Assembly (NCBI GenBank): GCA_036961295.1
Contig: JBALVX010000002.1
Location: forward strand, 1 to 64,000
Direction of reading: 5' to 3'
From: JAGPUQ01 sp036961295
GTDB lineage: Bacteria; Pseudomonadota; Gammaproteobacteria; Pseudomonadales; Porticoccaceae
DNA length: 64,000 bases
Part shown: piece after piece, positions 43,422 through 53,602 of the stretch
Numbering within the stretch: the stretch's first letter is position 1
How the letters are laid out: each line of letters starts with the position of its first letter
Notes under the pieces: model-generated
Told to the model about the DNA's origin: nothing
Seen by the model: only the letters and a program-made list of their open reading frames with translations
Database searches by the model: none
Translations under genes and position numbers: made by a program

Positions 43422-45728
43422 TTATTTTTTGGATGGCGGTCGGTTTCGGCTCTTCCCGGCACCGTTTTTATTAGAGCTACTTTTTCCCTTCCCATTACCC
43501 AGGCGATTACGAATCCCCAGATGCTGGGTTGAAAAAGTTCGTTCTTTATTGCCTTTCCCGTAACTCCCTTTGGCATTCCCTGTGGCGTTCCCTGTGGCAT
43601 TCCCTGTGGCGTTCCCTGTGGCGTTCCCTCTGGTATAGCGACCGCGTTTAAGTGGGCTCTCAGCGCTGGGAATTAAGCACCCTTCCCCGTCACCGATTAA
43701 GTTAGCGCGTCCGGTGCTGATCAGGTGCTCCCTGATCATCGGCCAGTTGGCGGGATCGTGATAACGCAGTAAGGCTTTATGTAAGCGGCGTTTGTCGAGA
43801 TCGCGCACGCGACTGACTTTTTCACCGCGCTTGTAATGCAAAGCACGCAAGGGGTTGCGACCGGTGTGGTACATGGTGGTGGCAGTGGCCATGGGCGAGG
43901 GATAAAAGGTTTGCACTTGGTCAGCGCGAAAATTGCGCTGCTTGAGCCACAGGGCGAGTTCGACCATGTCGTTCTCGCTGGTACCGGGGTGTGCGGCAAT
44001 AAAGTAGGGAATTAAATACTGTTTTTTACCGGCTTTTTTGCTGTATTTTTCAAACATGGCGGCAAAGCGGTCGTAGGAGCCGATTTCCGGCTTCATCATT
44101 TTTGACAGCGGGCCTTCTTCGGTATGCTCGGGGGCGATTTTCAAATAGCCGCCGACATGGTGGGTAACCAGCTCTTCGACGTATTCCGGCGACTCTACGG
44201 CGAGGTCGTAGCGCAAGCCCGAGGCAATTAATACGCGCTTAACACCGGCCAAATCTCGCGCTCGACGATACAGCTGTATTAAGGGGTTGTGGTCGGTATT
44301 TAAGTTGGGACAAATACCGGGATAAACGCAGGACGGTAAGCGACAGGCCGATTCGATTTCGGGGGATTTACAAGACAGGCGATACATATTGGCGGTGGGG
44401 CCACCGAGATCGGAAATGGTGCCGGTAAAGCCGGGGGTAAGATCGCGAATTTTTTCGATTTCTTTAATGATGGAATCTTCGGAGCGATTTTGAATGATGC
44501 GCCCCTCGTGTTCGGTGATGGAACAAAAGGTGCAGCCACCAAAACAGCCGCGCATGATGTTCACCGAGAAGCGGATCATCTCGTAGGCGGGGATGCGCTG
44601 CCCCTCGTATTTCGGATGGGGCACCCGCGCATAGGGCAGGTCAAATACGGCGTCCATTTCTTCGGTGGTGAGGGGAATCGGTGGAGGATTCAACCACACT
44701 TCAGTGTTTTCGTGGCGCTGCACCAGGGCGCGCGCGTTACCGGGGTTGGTTTCCAGGTGCAGCACTCTAGACGCATGGGCATAGAGCACGGGATCGGCTT
44801 TAACCTTGTGGTAAGCCGGTAGGCGAATCACCGTGGTGGCGCGATCGAGTTTTTCTCGGGGCGGCACGAAGTGCAAGACCTGCTCAAGGATCTCGTCACC
44901 AGCTGACGCAGCAGCGCTTCCTGCCTTGTTCTCGACCCGACAGCTACCACCCGTGGCGGCGGCGAGTTCTTCGTCGGTCTCGTAGGGGTTGGACATCGAC
45001 TCGACGGCACCGGGGCGATCCACCCGGGTGGAATCCATCACCACCCAACCATCGGGTAAATCTGTGCGCAGTACTGCGGTGCCTCTAATATCGGTGACCC
45101 GATTGACCGGCTGCCCACGGGAGATACGGTGCGCCACTTCCACGATGGCTCGCTCGGCGTTGCCGTACAGCAAGATGTCGGCCTGGGAATCGAACAGTAC
45201 CGAGCGACGCACTTCGTCGGACCAGTAATCGTAGTGGGCAATACGCCGTAGACTCGCTTCAATACTGCCCAGCACAACGGGCACGTCCTTCCAGGCTTCG
45301 CGGCAACGCTGGCTGTACACAATAACGGCTCGATCGGGCCGCTTACCGCCTTCGTCATCCGGAGAATAGGCATCGTCGCTGCGCACTCGCTTGTCGGCGG
45401 TGTAGCGATTGATCATCGAATCCATATTGCCCGCAGCGACCCCAAAAAACAGATTGGGTTTACCCAGGCGCATAAAGTCGTCTTTGCTGCGCCAGTCGGG
45501 CTGATCGATGATGCCGACACGAAAGCCCTGAGACTCCAGTAATCGACCAATAACCGCCATGCCAAAACTGGGGTGATCCACATAGGCATCGCCGGTGACG
45601 ATGACCACGTCGCAACTATCCCAGCCGAGGGTGTCCATTTCTTCGCGACTGGTCGGCAGAAACGACGCGGTGCCGTAACATTCCGCCCAATACTTAGGGT
45701 AGGACGACAGATGCGGGGCTGTTTGCAT
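43422..45728 (-). CDS. ygiQ: YgiQ-family radical SAM protein
   Basis: 768 aa. A N-terminal YgiQ domain (VIVTGDAYVDHPSFGMAVIG) precedes a radical SAM core whose cluster motif CFGGCTFC (CxxxCxxC) follows VNIMRG near residue 380. The C-terminus is basic and low-complexity, with five GNAT repeats coded by a 12-bp tandem repeat. Widespread in proteobacteria; the reaction is unknown. It is separate from the EPS locus, ending at a terminator. Confidence 0.9.
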   Translation of the reverse strand: MQTAPHLSSYPKYWAECYGTASFLPTSREEMDTLGWDSCDVVIVTGDAYVDHPSFGMAVIGRLLESQGFRVGIIDQPDWRSKDDFMRLGKPNLFFGVAAGNMDSMINRYTADKRVRSDDAYSPDDEGGKRPDRAVIVYSQRCREAWKDVPVVLGSIEASLRRIAHYDYWSDEVRRSVLFDSQADILLYGNAERAIVEVAHRISRGQPVNRVTDIRGTAVLRTDLPDGWVVMDSTRVDRPGAVESMSNPYETDEELAAATGGSCRVENKAGSAAASAGDEILEQVLHFVPPREKLDRATTVIRLPAYHKVKADPVLYAHASRVLHLETNPGNARALVQRHENTEVWLNPPPIPLTTEEMDAVFDLPYARVPHPKYEGQRIPAYEMIRFSVNIMRGCFGGCTFCSITEHEGRIIQNRSEDSIIKEIEKIRDLTPGFTGTISDLGGPTANMYRLSCKSPEIESACRLPSCVYPGICPNLNTDHNPLIQLYRRARDLAGVKRVLIASGLRYDLAVESPEYVEELVTHHVGGYLKIAPEHTEEGPLSKMMKPEIGSYDRFAAMFEKYSKKAGKKQYLIPYFIAAHPGTSENDMVELALWLKQRNFRADQVQTFYPSPMATATTMYHTGRNPLRALHYKRGEKVSRVRDLDKRRLHKALLRYHDPANWPMIREHLISTGRANLIGDGEGCLIPSAESPLKRGRYTRGNATGNATGNATGNATGNAKGSYGKGNKERTFSTQHLGIRNRLGNGKGKSSSNKNGAGKSRNRPPSKK
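43573..43632. repeat. 12-bp tandem repeat in the ygiQ tail
   Basis: Five copies of a 12-bp unit (gcattccctgtg with small changes), encoding Gly-Asn-Ala-Thr repeats in the disordered C-terminus. Confidence 0.95.
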
Positions 45729-45828
45729 GGGGAACTCTGGGTTTAACCGGCGGCTATTTTACCAGTGTTATCTGACCAGTGTCGCGCTCAAGGTTATTTG
45801 ATCAGTGACACACCCAGGACGCGCAAGG

Positions 45829-46515
45829 CTACAGTCCGGTCTTTAGCTCGGCATCACACAACCGCCAGTTAGGTAGGAATTTATCCATAATGGCGTAAAA
45901 ATTACGATTGTGAGACGGCTCAAGCAGGTGTGCCAGCTCGTGTACCACAATGTACTCAAGGCATTGAGGCGACTTTTTTGCCAGCTCCAGGTTGATACGA
46001 ATGGAGCGCGAACTCGGGGTACAGCTGCCCCATCGGCTTTTCATTTTACGGATGCTGAACTTCGCCACCGAAACGTCCATCGCGTTTTCCCACTGGGACA
46101 TTAGCGGGCCGAGCTGTTCTTCTAGCTGCTGGCGGTACCAGGCATCCAACGTTGATCGCCTGCTGTCTTTATCTTCACCGGGACGAACCTGAAGCCGTAT
46201 TGTTTCTTCGTCCACAGTGACTTTTGGATGAGCATTGCGCTCTATCACCTCCAGTAAAAATCGCTGCCCCTGAACGTAATGGCTTTCGCCATCGACATAC
46301 TCATCGAGCGCTGCGTAGACTTGAGCGCGACACTTCTCCTGTTGCTTTTTTACCCAGGTCAGATTCGACAACACAAAGTCTTGAATCTCCGCGGTTTTCA
46401 TCGACCGCGGCGCGGACACTTTTATACAGCCATAGGGCGGGAGCACACGTAGGTTTAAGCGTTTGATTTTTTTCCGGGTAAGCTCGACATCAAGCTCATT
46501 AACTTTTAAATTCAT
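45829..46515 (-). CDS. YgjP/SprT-like M48-type metallohydrolase (DUF45)
   Basis: 228 aa. Zinc motif HELAH at residues 192-196 with a third His in EPSHN (202), preceded by the family motif RWGSCTPSSRSIRINL (161-176). The N-terminal half (RVLPPYGCIKVSAP) is the DUF45 start. Members are annotated as YgjP-like metal-dependent hydrolases; the physiological substrate is uncertain. Confidence 0.85.
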   Translation of the reverse strand: MNLKVNELDVELTRKKIKRLNLRVLPPYGCIKVSAPRSMKTAEIQDFVLSNLTWVKKQQEKCRAQVYAALDEYVDGESHYVQGQRFLLEVIERNAHPKVTVDEETIRLQVRPGEDKDSRRSTLDAWYRQQLEEQLGPLMSQWENAMDVSVAKFSIRKMKSRWGSCTPSSRSIRINLELAKKSPQCLEYIVVHELAHLLEPSHNRNFYAIMDKFLPNWRLCDAELKTGL

Positions 46516-46759
46516 AATTTACAATTCATAAGATGGCTGCTTAAGCATCGCTGTCAGCCATCACAGTTAATCAGCACCATTAAGCTAGTGCTTTTAAGTT
46601 AGACGCGGCAAGCTCACATCATAGGGGATACAATATCGGAGTTCAGTATAAACCCTTCCCTTATATCGCAAGCTCGATTTTGAAAAGGCTGAGCCTCAAC
46701 AACCTGACTATGCAAAAATGGTTGCGCAAAAATGACTACACCGAAATGAACATACCCAT

Positions 46760-47431
46760 ATGACCATGCCTACTGATACGTTTATCGCCCCCGCCTGTCA
46801 TGAAGACATAGATATCTTGTTTGAAGATGAGCACATTCTACTCATTAACAAACCCAGCGGCCTGCTGAGCCTTTCGGGCAAAAACCCTTTGAATAAGGAT
46901 TCAGTGCATTTTCGTTTGGTACAGCAGTTTCCGACGGCAACGATGGCTCACCGGCTGGATTTTGGCACTTCGGGTATTATGGTGTTGGCGCTAAACAAAA
47001 CGGTTAACGCGCACCTCACCAAACAATTTCAGGATCGCACGGTGCTTAAAACCTATATCGCGGTGTTGAACGGACACCTCGCAGCCGATGAAGGTTGCAT
47101 CGATGCGCCTATTGCGAAAGATAAACCCAACTTCCCTCTACAAAAAATTTGTTACGAGAACGGTAAATCGGCCGCGAGTCGTTATCAGGTGATGGAACGC
47201 TTAACTTCCCCCTTGAGCACCAGGGTCGTGTTTACACCGGATACCGGACGCACACATCAGTTACGCATTCATAGCCGCGAGATGGGTCATCCGATATTAG
47301 GTTGTGATCTGTACGGCACGGCGCAAACACAGGCTATGGCCGAACGTTTGCTGCTGCACGCGCTTACGCTTGAGTTTGACCACCCCATCTCTGGCGAGAG
47401 GGTTATGGGCAAGTGTCCTTGCCCGTTTTAA
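46760..47431 (+). CDS. rluA: RluA-family pseudouridine synthase
   Basis: 223 aa. Catalytic motif HRLDFGTSGIMVL (Asp67), earlier INKPSGLLSLSGK, and late TGRTHQLRIHSREMGHPILG. Compact form without an S4 domain, like RluA, which modifies 23S rRNA U746 and tRNA U32 in E. coli. Two in-frame ATGs (46760, 46766) lack a clear RBS. Confidence 0.85.
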   Translation: MTMPTDTFIAPACHEDIDILFEDEHILLINKPSGLLSLSGKNPLNKDSVHFRLVQQFPTATMAHRLDFGTSGIMVLALNKTVNAHLTKQFQDRTVLKTYIAVLNGHLAADEGCIDAPIAKDKPNFPLQKICYENGKSAASRYQVMERLTSPLSTRVVFTPDTGRTHQLRIHSREMGHPILGCDLYGTAQTQAMAERLLLHALTLEFDHPISGERVMGKCPCPF

Positions 47432-47434
47432 GAT

Positions 47435-47457
47435 GGGCTTTTTAGACTAGCCCTTTT
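47435..47457 (+). terminator. terminator after the pseudouridine synthase
   Basis: GGGCT (47435-47439) pairs with AGCCC (47449-47453), followed by TTTT. It lies 4 bp after the stop. Short T-rich copies of the right arm follow. Confidence 0.6.
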
Positions 47458-47608
47458 AACCTGTCCCTTTTAAACTGACCCTTTCCAATAAGAAACAGAA
47501 CCTTGCAAGCGGTTGTATTAGTTTTTGCATAACGCGAATGGTTCTGCCTGACTTTAGATCAAGCAAATAGATAGCGATACTTTGCGAAAGCTTTATAACT
47601 AAAGATAT

Positions 47609-49201
47609 TTAAAATTGAAAGGTGGCACTGAACACGGTTTCGTTGCGACGATTGCCTGCCTCGCCCCAGAGATCGCCCAGCGACCACGGCCCCTGCTCGC
47701 TACCGCTTTCCCGCCAATAAAAATGCTGCTCGGCCTTAAATACGATGTGTTTCGTCCACAAATATTCCAGCACGAGCTTATTATATGCGCCCGTTGAGCG
47801 GGGGTCATAAGCAAACACGAACTGTGGCTTCCAACGTCCGGCTCGTCCATAACTGGTGGAAGCGGAAAAAGTAATCACAAATTCGTCCCGGTCTAGTCGA
47901 TTGGTATTAGTACTTACAAATCGATCCGCTATTACTTCGCCACCAATGCTTGCTGGAATTACCGATGAAACACCCTGGTAGAAACTGCTATGGTCGAGGT
48001 ATCGCCGCCAAAAGAACTGGGTCGAGATAAAAAATGTACGTTGATCATTGAGTAATTTAATCCAGGTCGGACGATCAATACCCAGCATTACCACTGACTG
48101 GCGAACCGTATCATATTGATCCCCGTCTGAATCAATTCCAATCGGTGCGCCTGCCGCGATGGATACGGGGATGCCTTTGGTTAGCGTCGTTTCCAGACGA
48201 AAGACCGACTGAGTGTAGCGGTCTTCGGAGTAATTGGCCGTAAGACCAAGCACGTGTGTGCGCGGATAAACCTTATCGACTACAGCGCTTAATGTTTGGG
48301 TATCAAGGTTGAGTTGTGTCAGGTCGCCACGAACTTTAATACCTGGGGTCGCCGAAATACCGTAGAAATAATTAAGGCTAACTCCGACATCACCCAGGAT
48401 ACCTTTAAAACGGAAGCCGCCCTGGCCATTCCTTAGCTTTCTATCGGGCCTAATATCCCGAATGGTGAGATCCAGATCAAAAAGCTCATCACCTATAATG
48501 GCTGAATTCGCGATCTCAGCCAGGCCGGCTCCGGTAAACGCCCATGGGTGGCGCGGGTCAGTCGAGACCTTGTTCGGCTGAAAATCCCACGGTATTACGA
48601 TGAGTTCAAAAAAAGATTCCTCAAAGGGGCCTATCTTGCCGATGTCATAAATACCCCGAGCCATCCACAAGGGAATACGAATGTCCTCCCACGATTCCCT
48701 GCTCCAGTGCCAGCTAAGGTCAAGCGGATTAATCACGTCGAGCGCTCGGAAATTATCTGTTTCGCCCCACACGACCTGTTGACGGCCCAACCTCAATGTA
48801 AAAGGCGGCATTAGAAAATCGACAAAAGCCTCTCGCACTTTATACTCAGATTTACCTTTGTCGTCGGTATCCTCGTAGCTGTCTCGAATGTCATAAACAG
48901 AATCATAGACGCCGCGAGCAAGAAATGTGAACGTTGCTTCTTCAATTGGCCCGGTTGAAAAACGACCAAAAGCTTTATTGTCCTCCAGAAAATAATATTT
49001 ACCTTCTAGCTGAGCGGTATTGCGCTGCTGGATCAGCTCACCGTCGTGTAAACCCGAAGCACGCATTATATTCTGAGCTTTCACATACCCTTCGAGTTCC
49101 AGGTTATCTGTCACATCGACAATACCCCAGGATACTGCGGGGAATAGCGTAAGACTCAAGAAGCTCAAAAAAAGAGCAATGCGGTTTCTAGACATAATCA
49201 T
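47609..49201 (-). CDS. DUF1302 outer-membrane protein
   Basis: 530 aa. A signal peptide (ending SWG) precedes a long beta-barrel-like sequence. The DUF1302 signature is LRLGRQQVVWGETDNFRALD and INPLDLSWHW, and the protein ends in Phe (FSATFQF). DUF1302 and DUF1329 genes are regularly paired and often lie near RND transporters or steroid, hydrocarbon and acyl catabolism genes in Pseudomonas and marine gammaproteobacteria. A role in handling hydrophobic compounds at the outer membrane is plausible. Confidence 0.85.
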   Translation of the reverse strand: MIMSRNRIALFLSFLSLTLFPAVSWGIVDVTDNLELEGYVKAQNIMRASGLHDGELIQQRNTAQLEGKYYFLEDNKAFGRFSTGPIEEATFTFLARGVYDSVYDIRDSYEDTDDKGKSEYKVREAFVDFLMPPFTLRLGRQQVVWGETDNFRALDVINPLDLSWHWSRESWEDIRIPLWMARGIYDIGKIGPFEESFFELIVIPWDFQPNKVSTDPRHPWAFTGAGLAEIANSAIIGDELFDLDLTIRDIRPDRKLRNGQGGFRFKGILGDVGVSLNYFYGISATPGIKVRGDLTQLNLDTQTLSAVVDKVYPRTHVLGLTANYSEDRYTQSVFRLETTLTKGIPVSIAAGAPIGIDSDGDQYDTVRQSVVMLGIDRPTWIKLLNDQRTFFISTQFFWRRYLDHSSFYQGVSSVIPASIGGEVIADRFVSTNTNRLDRDEFVITFSASTSYGRAGRWKPQFVFAYDPRSTGAYNKLVLEYLWTKHIVFKAEQHFYWRESGSEQGPWSLGDLWGEAGNRRNETVFSATFQF

Positions 49202-49280
49202 TTTTCAACCTTGGATACAAAAGGGAACTCGCAGGAAGCCCAAGACGTGGGCGTCCTGCATGAAGATTTTATCGATTATT

Positions 49281-50618
49281 CTAACGTCGACCGCTGATCA
49301 TATTACGCAGAGAATAAAACTGCTTGGCTCGGGCCGGGGTGAAGTCTCGCTTAGCCACGTGACAGTGGGTAATCGTGGCGTGAGGCTTCTTCGCATTGAT
49401 ATCGGTTTCGCCAAGATGCATAAAGACCTTGTGCCCAATATTTTTGGAGAAATCCTGTTTCACATAGGACGACTGTGTGGCTGGCTCGGTGGCATAACTC
49501 TCTGAGTATTTGAGAAAATGCTGGGCCATGCGCAGCAACTGGTCATCTTCCTTATCAAAGGCGAACATCCAGTGCGTCCAATAAGTTTCCGCATCGATAA
49601 AAACAATTCGGTGGCTATAGGGGTGATTTTTAGCTTTCGGCTCGATGAGTATTACGTGGGTGTCACGCACCTCCCACCGGGTCTTGTGTGGCACCCACAG
49701 GCTGGGACCACCAATCTCTGGGTTATCACTAACGTTGACTGTCGCAAGCACCTTGCGTTTGCCGAGATAAGCCCAGTTGTTTTCGTAAACTTTGCCCCCG
49801 AAACCATTTAGATCTTCGCGAATCATATCCATACCCATCATCTCGCCGGTACGCTCGGAAGCCAGGGTACGTCGGGGCTTGCGCTGGGCGGGCATATACA
49901 GCCAGCCGGAGTCCTCTTTATAATGATCAACATATTCGATGGTCATGTTTTTAGCACCGGCCATATCTCTTGGAGATCGAAACTCCATAATTTTCTTACT
50001 TTTTACTTCTTCATAACCGGGCACCAGACTTTTATCGCCCCGGGCATAGGTGGTGTTAACCGAGGTATATTCCATTTCGCGATCCAGGCTGCCGTCTTCA
50101 CTGCGCAACCATGTCACCATAGGCATGTTGTAGTCATTAGATCCAGGGCGCCATAACATGTTCCAAAGCACTTTCTGCGCTGCATTTGGATCGTCTCTGT
50201 TGATCTCGGAAAAAGGGAAGCCACCGCCGGTAAACCCGACAAGGGTGCCCTCTTCATCTAACTTATAGTCGGAGGCCATGTTCTCGCCCCAAGCGTCGGG
50301 CGCTGGGTAGTGCCCGGTTGCCGCAATCTCCATCTCCATGCCATCAAAAAAATAGTATTTCCATGCGGAATGAGGAATCAATGGCTCTAGAAGGCTTTGT
50401 CGGTCTTTTTCGGTGAGATGTTGACCCGGCATCACGGTTTCAGCACCAGGACGGGAGTCCTCAATCCATTTCATTAAGGACTCGTAACTTTGATCTTCAA
50501 GCGCATAAGAAGGCGCCGCCAGCCATAGCAAGACGCCCGCCATCAATATGCGCAGAAATGTCCAGAGATGATGCGTACCGTTGGTGAATTTCGCCTGTAG
50601 CTTCGCTCGTTGTTTCAT
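49281..50618 (-). CDS. DUF1329 periplasmic/outer-membrane-associated protein
   Basis: 445 aa with a signal peptide ending in PSYALED. Family segments include YKLDEEGTLVGFTGGGFPF, RRTLASERTGEMMGMDMIRE and YSHRIVFIDAETYWTHW. LolA-like fold by family. RBS GAGG at good spacing. It sits between a cytochrome c gene (30 bp upstream) and the DUF1302 gene, probably one operon. Confidence 0.85.
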   Translation of the reverse strand: MKQRAKLQAKFTNGTHHLWTFLRILMAGVLLWLAAPSYALEDQSYESLMKWIEDSRPGAETVMPGQHLTEKDRQSLLEPLIPHSAWKYYFFDGMEMEIAATGHYPAPDAWGENMASDYKLDEEGTLVGFTGGGFPFSEINRDDPNAAQKVLWNMLWRPGSNDYNMPMVTWLRSEDGSLDREMEYTSVNTTYARGDKSLVPGYEEVKSKKIMEFRSPRDMAGAKNMTIEYVDHYKEDSGWLYMPAQRKPRRTLASERTGEMMGMDMIREDLNGFGGKVYENNWAYLGKRKVLATVNVSDNPEIGGPSLWVPHKTRWEVRDTHVILIEPKAKNHPYSHRIVFIDAETYWTHWMFAFDKEDDQLLRMAQHFLKYSESYATEPATQSSYVKQDFSKNIGHKVFMHLGETDINAKKPHATITHCHVAKRDFTPARAKQFYSLRNMISGRR

Positions 50619-50647
50619 GGGAAACCTCTTTCTTTAAGTGCGATAAA

Positions 50648-51103
50648 TTATCGTTCCGGGTTCGATTGAATGGATTCGAGATAAGTGGTGAGGGCAGATA
50701 TCTGCATACGGGCCTCGGTATCGGACTTGTCTCTCCGAAACAATTTTCCCCATACCGGCATCTGTCGAGAGCCATGGGCGGCAATGGGCTGCTCCCCATC
50801 AATATATTTCTTGACCAGAGTTTGGGGAAAAACGCCCCCATACCGAGTACTTATATAGGTTAGGTCAGGGGGAAATGCTTTTAAACCGGCAGCTGCTGGC
50901 CCATCACCTTTCCCGCTCTCGCCATGACAGGAGCCACAGTAGGTCATGTAGATGTCTTTCCCCCAGGCTAACGTCGGGTTTTCCTCCTCGGCCAGACCAG
51001 CTCGGGTAAACCCCAATAACGCAACCAAAATCATGACGGTAATACCCGCGTGATGCTCGTCGCGTTTAATTTTTACGCTCGGATTTTTATCGTGTCGAAT
51101 CAT
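50648..51103 (-). CDS. c-type cytochrome
   Basis: 151 aa with an N-terminal membrane/signal segment (about 20-38, ending GLAEE). One haem motif CGSCH (residues 56-60), GEKGKDGPAAAGLKAFPPDL-like loop after it, and RQMPVWG with the Met ligand. Class I cytochrome c of the type partnered with dehydrogenases. RBS GAGGAAGG. First gene of the cytochrome-DUF1329-DUF1302 operon. Confidence 0.85.
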   Translation of the reverse strand: MIRHDKNPSVKIKRDEHHAGITVMILVALLGFTRAGLAEEENPTLAWGKDIYMTYCGSCHGESGKGDGPAAAGLKAFPPDLTYISTRYGGVFPQTLVKKYIDGEQPIAAHGSRQMPVWGKLFRRDKSDTEARMQISALTTYLESIQSNPER

Positions 51104-51710
51104 ATGCCTTCCTCAATAACCCTGGCATCCTTAGCAAGGTGTTAATTACAACTTGGGGAGCCTTCATCAGGATTTGTGGTGCTCCGCACAACACCTATAA
51201 CTAGCTCGGCGGGTAAAAATGCGTATCCAGCTCATTTATCAATATATTTCGATATTACAGGGAAGTCAACTATTAATTCAATTTTTATAAGAAAGTACGG
51301 ATATCAAACGTTGTTACCAAACGAACACAGGAGCGTGCGAGGTAATTTGCGAAGCCTTAAAACCAGGTTATTAATATTCTTTGTAAACAACATGGCCATG
51401 GCTCGTCTCTGAACAAAGAGATCAGCCATCACTATTATTGATAAATCAAATGGGCCACTAAAGCCTCTTCGATAACGAAGAGCGGGGTGTGCCCTGCCAA
51501 TCAATAGATCTTCGGAATAACTTTTCATAACCCGGTAACCAACAGCTTAACCGGATCGGCAAATATACTGCCGAATGTCTTGTTTGGAGTCTTATCAAGA
51601 GCTATATTCAGCTTTGTGTGCTGTCGCGACATTAATTCAATCCATGATACAGCCTTAAACTAATGTGCTTTTGTGATTTTTTAGAAGGTCATGTTAAAAC
51701 ATCATAGATA
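51104..51710. other. divergent intergenic region, no gene seen
   Basis: 607 bp between the minus-strand cytochrome operon and the plus-strand Baeyer-Villiger gene. It should hold both promoters. Short frames exist on both strands but none shows a protein-like pattern or RBS. No inverted repeats stood out. Confidence 0.5.
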
Positions 51711-53570
51711 ATGCAACTTGGTACAGTTTTACACTCGGAAACACTAACAATGACAAGCACCTCAGACCTATCAATGGATATTTCAACGTTAGATTTTGAC
51801 CCCGATGCCCTACGGCGAAAATACCGCGAAGAGCGCGATAAGCGCGTTCTCAAAGAGGGTAACAGTCAATATCAGCAAACTCAGGGCGAATTTTCCCAGT
51901 ATGTCGACGACCCTTATGTAGAACCCGACTTTGTCCGAGAAGCCCTCAACGACGAGGTGGAAGTGGTTGTTATTGGCGGTGGTTTTGGGGGCTTGTTGGC
52001 CGCTGCGCGCTTGCACGAAGCCGGGATAACAAATATTCGTATAATCGAGAAAGGTGGTGACTTTGGCGGCACCTGGTATTGGAACCGCTACCCGGGTGCG
52101 CAATGCGATATCGAATCCTATATTTACTTACCTCTGCTTGAAGAACTCAATTATATTCCCACAGAAAAATATTCCCATGCACCGGAAATATTGGCTCACG
52201 CCCAGGCCATCGCTCGCAAGTATGAGCTTTACGATAATGCCTGCTTACAAACACAAGTAACGGATATACGTTGGGACGAGAGCAGCGCGCGTTGGATTAT
52301 TGCCACTAATCGTGACGACCGGATGAAAGCCCGGTTTTTGGTAATGTCGAACGGGCCCTTGAATCGACCCAAATTGCCGGGCATACCGGGAATTGCAAAC
52401 TTTAAAGGTCACACCTTTCACACCAGCCGTTGGGATTATGGCTACACCGGCGGAGACTCCAACGGTAATTTAAGTGGCCTTAGAGGTAAGCGCGTAGGCA
52501 TTATTGGCACCGGCGCGACGGGCGTACAGTGCATTCCTCACCTAGGCGAAACCGCCGAACAATTGTATGTATTTCAGCGCACACCATCGTCCGTTGATGT
52601 AAGAAACAATCACCCCACCGATCCTGACTGGGCCAAAACGCTGAAACCCGGCTGGCAAAAACAGCGCATGGATAACTTTAATATCCTGGTTAGCGGCGGT
52701 TATCAGCCAGAAGACATGGTAAACGATGGTTGGACTGATATTTTTCGCCACCTCGCCAACGTTCTCCCACAAGAACCGAGCCTCAAGCTCTCTTCGACAG
52801 AGCAAGCCGCCGCCCAGGAAATCGCGGATTTTCAAAAAATGGAGCAGGTGCGAGGACGCGCTGACTCAGTTGTCAAAGACCAATCGACAGCAGCAGCACT
52901 CAAGCCCTACTATCGCCAATTTTGTAAACGCCCCTGTTTCCACGATGAGTACCTCGACACCTATAATCGCCCGAACGTAACGCTGGTAGATACCGAAGGT
53001 AAAGGCGTAGATCACATCACCAAAACTGGTGTTGTAGTCGGCGGGACTGAATACGAATTGGATTGTCTAATTTTCGCCACCGGTTTTGAAGTGGGTACGG
53101 GCTACACCCGCCAATCGGGGTACGATATTGTGGGCCGGGATGATCTTGCTTTGAGTCAAAAATGGAACGAAGGGCTGATTACTTTTCACGGTTTACACAG
53201 CCGCAACTTCCCCAATTGTTACTTTATGGGCATGACACAAACCGGCTTTACAGCAAACTTTCCCCATATGCTCGACGAGCAAGCTCGACATCTAACGCAC
53301 ATTATTAAATATGCCATAGGTAACGACGTTCGAACCATAGAAGCTACCGCAGAAGCGGAAACTGTATGGGTCGACACAATAAAAGAGCTCGCACATCTCG
53401 GCGAAAAATTTTACGCCGAGTGCACGCCAGGTTATTACAACAACGAAGGCAAACCCGAGGCGGGCAAGGGCTTTTTGTCGAGTCAATATGGCAAAGGCCC
53501 GGTAGAATTTTTTGATATTTTAGATAAATGGCGTACCGATGGCGATTTGGAAGGTATGGAAATTCGTTAA
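51711..53570 (+). CDS. Baeyer-Villiger monooxygenase (type I, FAD/NADPH)
   Basis: 619 aa. FAD site GGGFGG (residues 89-94), then GGTWYWNRYPGAQCDIESYI (119-138), typical of CHMO/PAMO-like enzymes. The BVMO fingerprint appears as FKGHTFHTSRWD (231-242), with Asp in the Pro position seen in many. NADPH site GTGATG (266-271). It inserts oxygen next to a ketone to form an ester or lactone. The start at 51711 is uncertain; ATG 51750 is equally possible and neither has a strong RBS. It converges on the Rieske-P450 gene. Confidence 0.92.
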   Translation: MQLGTVLHSETLTMTSTSDLSMDISTLDFDPDALRRKYREERDKRVLKEGNSQYQQTQGEFSQYVDDPYVEPDFVREALNDEVEVVVIGGGFGGLLAAARLHEAGITNIRIIEKGGDFGGTWYWNRYPGAQCDIESYIYLPLLEELNYIPTEKYSHAPEILAHAQAIARKYELYDNACLQTQVTDIRWDESSARWIIATNRDDRMKARFLVMSNGPLNRPKLPGIPGIANFKGHTFHTSRWDYGYTGGDSNGNLSGLRGKRVGIIGTGATGVQCIPHLGETAEQLYVFQRTPSSVDVRNNHPTDPDWAKTLKPGWQKQRMDNFNILVSGGYQPEDMVNDGWTDIFRHLANVLPQEPSLKLSSTEQAAAQEIADFQKMEQVRGRADSVVKDQSTAAALKPYYRQFCKRPCFHDEYLDTYNRPNVTLVDTEGKGVDHITKTGVVVGGTEYELDCLIFATGFEVGTGYTRQSGYDIVGRDDLALSQKWNEGLITFHGLHSRNFPNCYFMGMTQTGFTANFPHMLDEQARHLTHIIKYAIGNDVRTIEATAEAETVWVDTIKELAHLGEKFYAECTPGYYNNEGKPEAGKGFLSSQYGKGPVEFFDILDKWRTDGDLEGMEIR

Positions 53571-53582
53571 AGTAATAATGTT

Positions 53583-53597
53583 GAACTGGTACAGTTC
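53583..53597. terminator. short palindrome between convergent genes
   Basis: GAACTG-GTA-CAGTTC lies in the 32-bp gap between the convergent BVMO and Rieske-P450 genes. It is a possible bidirectional terminator without a clear T-run. Confidence 0.35.
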
Positions 53598-53602
53598 GAA
53601 AT

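Noticed and set aside
50497..50841. 114-codon minus-strand frame between the cytochrome c and DUF1329 genes
   Set aside because: It overlaps both real genes out of frame and has no family pattern or RBS.
51304..51528. 74-codon minus-strand frame in the gap before the BVMO gene
   Set aside because: No RBS, no recognisable motif, AT-rich composition; not supported as a gene.
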